This document shows, piece after piece, positions 1-5,755 of a DNA stretch of 7,464 bases. The stretch covers positions 14,118 through 21,581 of the forward strand of contig DTVI01000246.1 of assembly GCA_012963655.1 (NCBI GenBank). Direction: 5' to 3'. A program made the translations under genes and the position numbers. Every line of letters begins with the position of its first letter. Position 1 is the stretch's first letter. The notes below the pieces were generated by a model that saw only the letters and a program-made list of their open reading frames with translations, ran no database searches and was not told the DNA's origin. This stretch comes from Sulfurimonas sp. (lineage in GTDB: Bacteria; Campylobacterota; Campylobacteria; Campylobacterales; Sulfurimonadaceae).

Positions 1-49
1 AGGTGATAGTCGTGTAGATGATTATGATAGATGGCTTCGTGAACTTATT
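1..49 (+). repeat. Inverted partial copy of SGNH-1 coding sequence at the window edge
   Basis: Bases 1-37 are identical to the reverse complement of 766-802. Bases 38-49 continue the match with two mismatches, giving 47 of 49 overall. The copied segment encodes the same peptide in the same frame as the downstream kinase-like gene, with one Arg codon written CGT instead of AGA. The match may extend left of the window. It marks a junction near base 38, with the 9-base shared stretch gaacttatt (41-49) beside it. Confidence 0.9.
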
Positions 50-427
50 CATTATGAGGAGCATCCTGATAGAGATCGTATTATCAAAGAATTTATTAGT
101 TTTACCTATGACTTGCATAACAAAGGTGTTTATCATGTTGATTTTTCTCCAGGTAATATAATTATAAAAAAAGTCAATAATAACTACCAGTTTTTTATCA
201 TAGATGTTAACCGAATGGAATTTAAGAACTTAGATCTAAATTTGAGAATGAAGAATCTTGCAAAAATTTCTCCTAATGAAAGTTTCAATAAACATATGGT
301 TAAAGAATATTCCATTATTAGTGGATTAGATTACACCTTGCTTCAAGAAAAACTTGATTTTCATTTAGATGAACAACAAAAATATCTTCAAAGAAAACAA
401 CGTATTAAACATATCATAAAAAGATAA
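2..427 (+). CDS. Lipopolysaccharide kinase-like protein (Kdo/WaaP family), 3' part, N-terminus replaced or cut off
   Basis: The frame is open from the left edge to the TAA at 425-427 (141 residues). From about residue 17 it reads as the C-terminal lobe of a small sugar kinase. The catalytic loop is LHNKGVYHVDFSPGNIII, with the Asp of the H-x-D motif and the following Asn in place, and FIIDVNR fits the metal-binding Asp position. By family knowledge such proteins phosphorylate Kdo or heptose in the LPS inner core at the cytoplasmic face of the inner membrane. The N-terminal lobe with the ATP-binding lysine is absent. Residues 1-16 (GDSRVDDYDRWLRELI) are not kinase-like: they equal residues 258-273 of the SGNH protein at 475-1572. 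The TTG at 113 lies inside the catalytic loop and is not a credible start. The gene converges on the SGNH gene, with 47 nt between their stops. Kinase family is fairly sure; the exact substrate is not. Confidence 0.68.
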   Translation, partial: GDSRVDDYDRWLRELIHYEEHPDRDRIIKEFISFTYDLHNKGVYHVDFSPGNIIIKKVNNNYQFFIIDVNRMEFKNLDLNLRMKNLAKISPNESFNKHMVKEYSIISGLDYTLLQEKLDFHLDEQQKYLQRKQRIKHIIKR

Positions 428-474
428 GATAGTGTATTAAGATGCTCAAAATTCTCTGTTTCGTAATAGTGCCA

Positions 475-1572
475 TTAAATATCACTTATATCTTTACTAT
501 CAAAGGTATGATTATTTATATCAAAATGATGATTATTTAATTCCATTCTAAATTTCTTAATGTAGTCATCTATATTCTCTTTATTCAGTAATACCCCAAA
601 ATCTTCTGGTGTACCTTCCAGATGTTTATGTGTAATTTTATTGGCAACAAATTTTCCGACATTTTCATAAAAGTGTTCTGCATCAGGATAATTTTTCAAC
701 TTTGTTGTGACACTGTTAATCGTCATAAAATGCCAAACCTCCCCATATACACTAATAAGTTCTCTAAGCCATCTATCATAATCATCTACACGACTATCAC
801 CTGCTTTAAGCATTGCTAATAAAAAATTTGCATGTACGGGTGAGGTATAAACTATAATCTTTGTATTCGGATTGGCATCTTTTATTTTTTGCAAGGCTAA
901 AATATACCCATCATAATATTTATATCTTTCATCCGTAAAGTGAACAGCATTACCCTTGATATTTACTAAGTACTTTTTAAATCTTTTTTCATCAGATATA
1001 GCTCTTCTATATTTATGATTCTCTCTTGTGTAATACACTCGGCTACTACCTTTTAAGCTTGATACTATGTTTTTTATCGACTGAATAAGGGTAGTTGCAG
1101 ATATTAATGTTTTATATTTATACGCAAGTCCTTTGCTGTTTTTCACAAAGGTACTAGCCCCCTGTAATTTGGCAAAGGGAGGTTTTATAGTTGCGGTAAA
1201 GTCCATTCCCATAATAAGATATTTTAAATCTTTTTTATTCATCTCTTTAGCAAACTCTATAAAACCAAGTTGTTCATAAGGGCTACCCCCATTAAATCCA
1301 TAATTATAGATATTCATATCTGTAAAATGGTCTTGATTTACATAAGTTGATCTACTACTTCCTACTAATATCCCATCATACTTTTCAAAGCCATTAAAAT
1401 ATATATTATTTGTTTTTTGCTGTCTCTCATTAAAAGGCTTTTGCAGTTGATTTAAGGTATTAGAGTGTGAATAGGTCCAAAAAGGATCTACATAATAATT
1501 TACAAAACCGATAAAGGGTATTAATACTAAAAGTAAAGACCAATTTACTATCCATTTTTTACTTTTATTCAC
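475..1572 (-). CDS. SGNH-hydrolase-like membrane-anchored protein (DltD/AlgJ-like), cassette copy 1
   Basis: 365 residues starting at GTG. A lysine-rich N-terminus and one hydrophobic segment (about residues 8-27) suggest a signal anchor with the rest in the periplasm. GSSR at 71-74 follows a hydrophobic strand (YDGILV) and fits the SGNH nucleophile block. DAEHF at 297-301 fits the D-x-x-H block that supplies the catalytic Asp and His. A second GSSR lies at 175-178 (KGSSRVYY), which is also conserved in the paralogue. By analogy with DltD and AlgJ/AlgX, the partner of the MBOAT protein would receive or transfer an acyl group onto a periplasmic glycan. It starts 9 nt after the MBOAT-1 stop, so the two are surely co-transcribed. 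It is clearly paralogous to 3125-4174. A glycan esterase role is possible instead. The C-terminal tail (about 345-365, His/Asn/Asp-rich) is not shared with the paralogue. Confidence 0.8.
   Translation of the reverse strand: MNKSKKWIVNWSLLLVLIPFIGFVNYYVDPFWTYSHSNTLNQLQKPFNERQQKTNNIYFNGFEKYDGILVGSSRSTYVNQDHFTDMNIYNYGFNGGSPYEQLGFIEFAKEMNKKDLKYLIMGMDFTATIKPPFAKLQGASTFVKNSKGLAYKYKTLISATTLIQSIKNIVSSLKGSSRVYYTRENHKYRRAISDEKRFKKYLVNIKGNAVHFTDERYKYYDGYILALQKIKDANPNTKIIVYTSPVHANFLLAMLKAGDSRVDDYDRWLRELISVYGEVWHFMTINSVTTKLKNYPDAEHFYENVGKFVANKITHKHLEGTPEDFGVLLNKENIDDYIKKFRMELNNHHFDINNHTFDSKDISDI
754..802 (-). repeat. Source or partner copy of the inverted repeat at 1-49
   Basis: This stretch lies inside the SGNH-1 gene and encodes its residues 258-273, where the flanking protein is continuous with its paralogue SGNH-2 (which has LNDYKRWLHELVDVFG at the equivalent place). 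It is therefore the native location, and the copy at 1-49 is the displaced one. Confidence 0.85.
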
Positions 1573-1583
1573 CTGCCCACCTT
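1573..1583 (-). promoter_or_regulatory. Ribosome binding site deciding the GTG start of SGNH-1
   Basis: On the minus strand the stop codon TAA of MBOAT-1 runs into AAGGTGGG (1583-1576), a near-consensus Shine-Dalgarno sequence, followed by CAG and GTG (1572-1570). An earlier GTG inside this motif is out of frame and hits a stop at once. The overlap of the site with the upstream stop suggests translational coupling. Confidence 0.75.
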
Positions 1584-1609
1584 AAAAATTAAAATATAAA
1601 AATTCAGAT
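1580..1609 (-). repeat. 30-bp identical MBOAT stop / SGNH ribosome-binding junction, copy 1
   Basis: This stretch is identical to 4181-4210. It encodes the last residues of the MBOAT protein (EFLYFNF, stop) and the AAGG of the next gene's ribosome binding site. The coding sequence just upstream (MBOAT residues about 440-475) is much less similar, so the junction stands out. Confidence 0.8.
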
Positions 1610-3039
1610 GCTTTACTCAATGATAAAAAAGCAATCAAAAAGACCAGACCACTTATAAGTGCTGACCTTCTAGTTATCTCAAATGTATCTAGTTTTTGCA
1701 TTGAATTTTTAAATACTAAGATAAGGATAAAGCCTATAGCGATAAAAGCCATAGCCTTTCCACGGTCAAGCATATTTGTAAATCTTCCAAACTCAACACC
1801 ATATTCTTGTAAAAAAGACAACGTAGACTTAAATGCATTTGGTAACACAACATAATCAAGACTAAACATAGAGCTCAAAACCTTCACTGAGTCATTCCAT
1901 TCTTTAGCTCTAAAAAATACCCAAGCTATATTGATAAAGTTAAAGGTGATAAACCATGCTAATAACTTTGGAAGTTTAATACCAAGTTTTTGCCACAAAC
2001 GATGAACTATGAGAGCTATTCCATGTAAAAAACCCCAAATTAGAAATGTCCAACCTGCGCCATGCCAAATCCCACCTAACAAAAAAGTAGCCAATAGATT
2101 TGTATACGTATTAAAGCTTCCGTTTTTATTTCCACCAAGAGGAATATAAATATATTCTTTTAAAAACCGTGAAAGAGTGATATGCCATCTTCTCCAAAAG
2201 TCTTGTATATCTAGGGCCTTGTACGGAGAATTAAAGTTCATTGGTAGTTTTATATTAAAAAGTAATGCTATTCCTATTGCCATATCTGTATATCCACTAA
2301 AATCAAAATATAACTGGAAGGTATAAGAAAGGCTTGTAATCCATGCTTCAATTAGATTTAACTGCCCCGCCACATCAAACCCAGAGTTAGCCCATTGGGC
2401 AAAGGCATCTGCGATCACTACTTTTTTAAATAAACCTATAGAAAAAATAAATATTCCCGCAACAATATTTTTATATCTTTTAATCATATTCCATTTAGAC
2501 GCGAACTGAGGCATCATCTCTTTATGATGAACAATGGGACCAGCTATGAGTTGAGGGAAAAAAGTCACAAACAAGGCATAATTTAAAAAATCATATTCTT
2601 TTGTTTCACCCCTATAACTATCTACTAAATATGCAACTTGTTGAAAGGTGAAAAATGATATTGCGAGGGGAAGAGCCAAGTGTAAAAGGTTGACATTTGA
2701 ACCTATTAATAAATTAAAATTTTCTAGAAAAAAATCACTATATTTATAATAGCCTAGAAGCGAAATATTTGCCATAATTGCAAAAGAAAGTAAAATCTTC
2801 TTACTCACTTTTATTTTCTCTTTGGTACTATTCAAAGCTGTTCCTACACTATAATTAAAAAGCATTGAAGCCAAAATAATAGGTAAATAAGAAATATTCC
2901 ACCAAGAATAAAAAAATAAAGAAGCAAAAACTAAAAAGCCTTTTGCCCCTGCTACTAGTCTTAGACTTAATAAATAAAAATATATAAAAAAGCTTAAGGG
3001 TAAAAAGGCAAAAATAAATTCGTATGAGTTAAATAGCAT
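1582..3039 (-). CDS. MBOAT-family O-acyltransferase (AlgI/DltB-like), cassette copy 1
   Basis: 485 residues from the ATG at 3039. A TTG two codons upstream adds only two residues, and MLFNSYEFIF is the usual start of AlgI-like proteins. It is strongly hydrophobic throughout, a multi-pass inner-membrane protein. Family signatures are LPLAISFFTFQQ (about 123-134), FFPQLIAGPI, LYFDFSGYTDMAIG (about 243-256), WRRWHITLSRFLKEYIYIPLGGN (from 282, His286) and GGIWHGAGW (322-330, His326). His326 corresponds to the invariant MBOAT histidine (AlgI His322). By family knowledge it passes an acyl group, usually acetyl, from a cytoplasmic donor to an extracytoplasmic acceptor together with its SGNH partner. 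It lies 85 nt after SGNH-2 and 9 nt before SGNH-1. The middle is almost identical to MBOAT-2, while the C-terminal quarter (from about 390) diverges. No good Shine-Dalgarno sequence is seen before the ATG. Confidence 0.93.
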   Translation of the reverse strand: MLFNSYEFIFAFLPLSFFIYFYLLSLRLVAGAKGFLVFASLFFYSWWNISYLPIILASMLFNYSVGTALNSTKEKIKVSKKILLSFAIMANISLLGYYKYSDFFLENFNLLIGSNVNLLHLALPLAISFFTFQQVAYLVDSYRGETKEYDFLNYALFVTFFPQLIAGPIVHHKEMMPQFASKWNMIKRYKNIVAGIFIFSIGLFKKVVIADAFAQWANSGFDVAGQLNLIEAWITSLSYTFQLYFDFSGYTDMAIGIALLFNIKLPMNFNSPYKALDIQDFWRRWHITLSRFLKEYIYIPLGGNKNGSFNTYTNLLATFLLGGIWHGAGWTFLIWGFLHGIALIVHRLWQKLGIKLPKLLAWFITFNFINIAWVFFRAKEWNDSVKVLSSMFSLDYVVLPNAFKSTLSFLQEYGVEFGRFTNMLDRGKAMAFIAIGFILILVFKNSMQKLDTFEITRRSALISGLVFLIAFLSLSKASEFLYFNF

Positions 3040-3040
3040 G

Positions 3041-3071
3041 TGCAATAATATATAAATTTTGCTTAATTTAT
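3041..3071 (-). promoter_or_regulatory. Leader of MBOAT-1 sharing two blocks with the leader of MBOAT-2
   Basis: Reading toward the gene, ATAAATTAAG (3071-3062) and ATATTATTGCA (3051-3041) both recur upstream of MBOAT-2 at 5663-5643, where they are directly joined. Here 10 nt separate them. The blocks sit just before each ATG, where no clear Shine-Dalgarno sequence exists. They may be a leftover of the cassette duplication, a promoter -10-like element, or a translation signal. The function is not shown by the sequence. Confidence 0.4.
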
Positions 3072-3074
3072 TTC

Positions 3075-3128
3075 TTAGAATTATTTTTTTATATAAAGAA
3101 ATTCAAATATTCTATCAAATAATTCTAA
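3075..3128 (-). repeat. 12-bp perfect inverted repeat between the two cassettes
   Basis: ttagaattattt (3075-3086) and aaataattctaa (3117-3128) are exact reverse complements around a 30-nt loop. The second arm overlaps the TAG stop of SGNH-2 (3127-3125). The stem is A/T-rich with one G-C pair, and no T-tract follows on the transcribed strand. It is therefore a poor rho-independent terminator and more likely a weak processing or attenuation structure, or chance. Confidence 0.35.
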
Positions 3129-4174
3129 TCTAGTTTATAGGAACTTAATTCTTTTTCAAAATCTTTTAGATAACTATTAATATTATCTTTCGTTAAAATA
3201 GCACCAAAGTCTTTTGGTATATTTAGATTTTCTTTTTCACTAATTTTGTTCGCAATTAAGGTGCCAATTCTTGGATAAAAATGTTCAGCGTCTATATAAT
3301 TAGAATGGTTTTTACTAATTTCATTAAAATTCATAAAATGGTGTACACTTCCAAATACATCTACTAATTCATGTAGCCATCTTTTATAATCGTTTAGTCG
3401 CCCTTCATTATTTAAAATAGCCAATAAAAACCCATCAGTTACAGGTGTCGTAAAAACTATACATTGAGAATTAGGATTCGTATTTTTAATTATTTGCATA
3501 TTCACTTTATATAAGGGACTATAAATATAATTGGCATTTGAAAATCCAGAACCTTTTCTGATTATATTTTTTTCATATTTTTTTTTACTCTCACTAATAC
3601 TTGCTTCTGGTCGATATTTAACATTGTGTCTATCATAATAAACTCGACTTGATCCCTTTATGCTATAAAAAATATTTTTTATAGATTCTCGTGTCGCATC
3701 TAAATTAATGAGGCTTTTATATTGATATGCAAAACTTGTTGCTTCTTGAATATAATATTTCCCTTCTTTATTTGCCATTCTAAAGTTATCATTTGTGCCA
3801 AAAAAATCAGCACCTATAATAATATACTTTAAATCATCAGAAGACAACTCTTTAGTGAAATCAATATAATCTTTAAATTCAAAGGGCATAGCCCAACTTA
3901 GTGCATAATTGTACATCTTCATATTGTGAAAATCAGTTTGCTTAATATATGTTGTTCGGCTACTTCCTAAAACAATAGCGTCATAATCAAATCCAGAAAA
4001 ATATATATTATTAGTTTTTTGCTGTCTTTCATTAAAGGGCTTTTGTACTCTATTTAATATATTTTCATGTTTATGTATCCAAAAAGGATCTACTAAAAAA
4101 TTCATTCCAGTAATTACAAAGATTATAAGCATAAAAGTTATATACCATTTTTTTACCCATTTGCGTGTGTTCAT
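3125..4174 (-). CDS. SGNH-hydrolase-like membrane-anchored protein (DltD/AlgJ-like), cassette copy 2
   Basis: 349 residues from ATG, with a Shine-Dalgarno sequence 6 nt upstream. One hydrophobic anchor lies at about residues 10-28, followed by a periplasmic domain. GSSR at 70-73 (nucleophile block) and DAEHF at 295-299 (Asp/His block) match the paralogue at 475-1572. The motif QKPFNERQQKTNNIYF (44-59) is identical in both copies, and KGSSRVYY (173-180) is also kept. Between these islands the two proteins differ strongly, with several short insertions and deletions, and this copy lacks the His/Asn-rich C-terminal tail. It starts 8 nt after MBOAT-2 and would work with it in acylating a periplasmic or surface glycan, possibly with a different acceptor from copy 1. 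The transfer role is inferred from family and context; the fold assignment is fairly safe. Confidence 0.8.
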   Translation of the reverse strand: MNTRKWVKKWYITFMLIIFVITGMNFLVDPFWIHKHENILNRVQKPFNERQQKTNNIYFSGFDYDAIVLGSSRTTYIKQTDFHNMKMYNYALSWAMPFEFKDYIDFTKELSSDDLKYIIIGADFFGTNDNFRMANKEGKYYIQEATSFAYQYKSLINLDATRESIKNIFYSIKGSSRVYYDRHNVKYRPEASISESKKKYEKNIIRKGSGFSNANYIYSPLYKVNMQIIKNTNPNSQCIVFTTPVTDGFLLAILNNEGRLNDYKRWLHELVDVFGSVHHFMNFNEISKNHSNYIDAEHFYPRIGTLIANKISEKENLNIPKDFGAILTKDNINSYLKDFEKELSSYKLD

Positions 4175-4184
4175 AGAAAGCCTT
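4175..4184 (-). promoter_or_regulatory. Ribosome binding site of SGNH-2 overlapping the MBOAT-2 stop
   Basis: AAGG (4184-4181) overlaps the TAA stop (4185-4183) of MBOAT-2 and lies 6 nt before the ATG at 4174. The same arrangement occurs at 1573-1583 in cassette 1, which points to conserved translational coupling within each pair. Confidence 0.7.
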
Positions 4185-4210
4185 AAAAATTAAAATATAA
4201 AAATTCAGAT
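4181..4210 (-). repeat. 30-bp identical MBOAT stop / SGNH ribosome-binding junction, copy 2
   Basis: Identical to 1580-1609. It spans the MBOAT-2 C-terminus (EFLYFNF, stop) and the AAGG of the SGNH-2 ribosome binding site. Confidence 0.8.
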
Positions 4211-5640
4211 ATTTTGTGCAAAGACAACACACTTATAATAAACAAAGACAAAGAAAACAGCATATTTTTTCTAGTATGCTTAAAGCTATCAAGTTTTTGC
4301 ATAGAATTTTTTGTAAAAAGTATGATAATAAAAACAGGTATCATCCATTTTAGAATTATGGTATCTCCTTGCATATGTGAAAACACTAAACTAAATTCGG
4401 TACCAAAATCTTTTAAAAAAGATAATTTTTTCTCAAGGTGCATATGTAATACAACACCATTTAGACCTAACATTCCTGATAAGACCTTCACTGCGTCATT
4501 CCATTCATTAGCTCTAAAAAACACCCAAGCTATATTGATAAAGTTAAAGGTGATAAACCATGCAAGTATCTTAGGTAGTTTTATACCGAACTTTTGCCAT
4601 AATCTGTGTAGAATCAAGGCCATACCATGCATAAAACCCCAAAGCAAGAATGTCCAACCTGCTCCATGCCAAATGCCACCAATTACAAAGGTAGCTAGGA
4701 GATTGTTATAGGTTCTAAAATTTCCGTTTCTATTTCCTCCCAGAGGGATATAAATATACTCTTTTAAAAATCTTGAAAGCGTAATATGCCACCTTCTCCA
4801 AAAGTCTTGAATATCTAAAGCCTTATACGGAGAATTAAAGTTTATTGGCAGTTTTATATTAAATACAAGAGCAGCGCCTATTGCCATATCTGTGTAACCA
4901 CTAAAATCAAAATATAATTGAAAGGTATAAGATAAAGAGGTAGCCCATGCTTCTAAAAGATTTAATTGAGTCCCTACATCAAACCCTGAAGTAGCCCAAA
5001 TAGCAAATTGATCTGCTATAACAACTTTTTTAAACAACCCTATTGAAAAGATAAACAAACCAGCTGCTATATTCTTATAGTTTTTTACAAGGTTCCACTT
5101 AGATGCAAACTGTGGCATCATCTCTTTATGGTGGACTATCGGCCCTGCTATAAGTTGAGGAAAAAATGTTACAAACAATGCATAATTTAAAAAGTCATAT
5201 TCCTTCGTTTCACCTCGGTAAGAGTCGACCAAATAGGCTATTTGTTGAAAGGTAAAAAAAGAAATAGCTAAGGGAAGCGCTAGATGTAAAAGAGGCACTG
5301 ACATGTCTGACACTAAGTTAAGATTAGTTATAAAAAAGTCACTATATTTAAAGTATCCAAGGAGTGCCACATTTAACACTATACCTAAGGTTAAAAGAGC
5401 TTTTTTACTCATTTTCATCCGATGGTTCGCATTTAAAGCATTTCCAATGACATAATTAAATAACATTGATGACAGTATAATTGGTAAATACGCAATATTC
5501 CACCAAGAATAAAAGAATAAAGAGAAAAAAACTAAAAAGCCTTTAGCCCCCGTTATCAGCCTCAAATGTAAAAGATAAAAATATACAAAAAAGGTAAATG
5601 GTAAAAAAAGAAATATAAATTCATATGAGTTAAATAGCAT
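4183..5640 (-). CDS. MBOAT-family O-acyltransferase (AlgI/DltB-like), cassette copy 2
   Basis: 485 residues from the ATG at 5640, the same length as its paralogue MBOAT-1. The frame stays open upstream to an ATG at 5709, but those 23 extra residues (MIRKDTLIYINLLLL...) have no counterpart in MBOAT-1, while MLFNSYEFIF does. This is a multi-pass membrane protein with the same signatures: LPLAISFFTFQQ, FFPQLIAGPI, LYFDFSGYTDMAIG, WRRWHITLSR (281-290, His285) and GGIWHGAGW (321-329, His325, the invariant MBOAT histidine). It heads the four-gene minus-strand group, is divergent from pseB, and lies 8 nt before SGNH-2. A long central block (about 122-186) is nearly residue-for-residue identical to copy 1 but carries many silent changes. 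The duplication is therefore not recent and the core is under purifying selection. The upstream sequence has no clear Shine-Dalgarno sequence. Confidence 0.93.
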   Translation of the reverse strand: MLFNSYEFIFLFLPFTFFVYFYLLHLRLITGAKGFLVFFSLFFYSWWNIAYLPIILSSMLFNYVIGNALNANHRMKMSKKALLTLGIVLNVALLGYFKYSDFFITNLNLVSDMSVPLLHLALPLAISFFTFQQIAYLVDSYRGETKEYDFLNYALFVTFFPQLIAGPIVHHKEMMPQFASKWNLVKNYKNIAAGLFIFSIGLFKKVVIADQFAIWATSGFDVGTQLNLLEAWATSLSYTFQLYFDFSGYTDMAIGAALVFNIKLPINFNSPYKALDIQDFWRRWHITLSRFLKEYIYIPLGGNRNGNFRTYNNLLATFVIGGIWHGAGWTFLLWGFMHGMALILHRLWQKFGIKLPKILAWFITFNFINIAWVFFRANEWNDAVKVLSGMLGLNGVVLHMHLEKKLSFLKDFGTEFSLVFSHMQGDTIILKWMIPVFIIILFTKNSMQKLDSFKHTRKNMLFSLSLFIISVLSLHKISEFLYFNF

Positions 5641-5755
5641 AATGCAATAATATCTTAATTTATCTAATAACAATAAATTAATATAAATAAGAGTATCCTT
5701 TCGAATCATGTATACAGATTATTTACAAATTTTGTTTATATCAAAAAGGAAAAAA
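5641..5755. promoter_or_regulatory. Divergent AT-rich intergenic region, presumed promoters for pseB and for the acylation genes
   Basis: These 115 bp separate two outward-facing gene groups, so promoters for both are expected here. On the plus strand, TATAAA at about 5682-5687 could serve as a -10 for pseB. On the minus strand several TATATT/TATTAT-like strings occur, but one is too close to the ATG at 5640. No convincing -35, sigma-28 or sigma-54 motif was seen, and base composition makes chance matches likely. The bases nearest 5640 (5643-5663) match the leader of MBOAT-1. Confidence 0.4.
5746..5750 (+). promoter_or_regulatory. Ribosome binding site fixing the pseB start
   Basis: AAGGA ends 5 nt before the ATG at 5756. 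The in-frame ATG at 5708 has no such site and would add 16 residues (starting MYTDYLQILF) ahead of the Rossmann strand, which PseB proteins do not need. The ATG at 5756 is therefore the start. Confidence 0.85.

Larger units (their letters stand above)
475..5640 (-). repeat. Tandem duplication of a two-gene MBOAT-SGNH acylation cassette
   Basis: Unit 2 (5640-3125) and unit 1 (3039-475) have the same gene order, orientation and near-equal gene lengths. They share the ribosome-binding overlap at each MBOAT/SGNH junction and leader blocks before each MBOAT start. Nucleotide divergence is mostly silent in the MBOAT core and extensive in the SGNH genes. The four genes could be one transcript, since the only sizeable gap is 85 nt (3040-3124). 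Confidence 0.9.

Noticed and set aside
113..427. Kinase-like gene starting at TTG 113
   Set aside because: This start falls inside the catalytic loop, and the frame is open and kinase-like well upstream, so the gene is a 3' part and not a short complete protein.
428..474. Rho-independent terminator between the convergent kinase and SGNH-1 genes
   Set aside because: No G/C-containing stem with a following T-run was found on either strand in the 47-nt gap.
622..819. Plus-strand open frame of 65 codons
   Set aside because: It lies wholly antisense to the SGNH-1 gene, has no recognisable motif and is Cys/Ile-rich as expected of antisense AT-rich sequence.
3040..3045. TTG start for MBOAT-1 two codons upstream
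   Set aside because: No ribosome binding site favours it, and the ATG at 3039 aligns with the start of MBOAT-2.
4214..4711. Plus-strand open frame of 165 codons
   Set aside because: It is antisense to the C-terminal third of MBOAT-2, whose protein is conserved with its paralogue. The plus-strand reading has no domain features.
5641..5709. N-terminal extension of MBOAT-2 from an ATG at 5709
   Set aside because: The 23 extra residues have no counterpart in MBOAT-1, they overlap the divergent promoter region, and MLFNSYEF at 5640 is the family start.
5708..5755. N-terminal extension of PseB from an ATG at 5708
   Set aside because: The ATG at 5756 has AAGGA 5 nt upstream and gives the standard PseB length.
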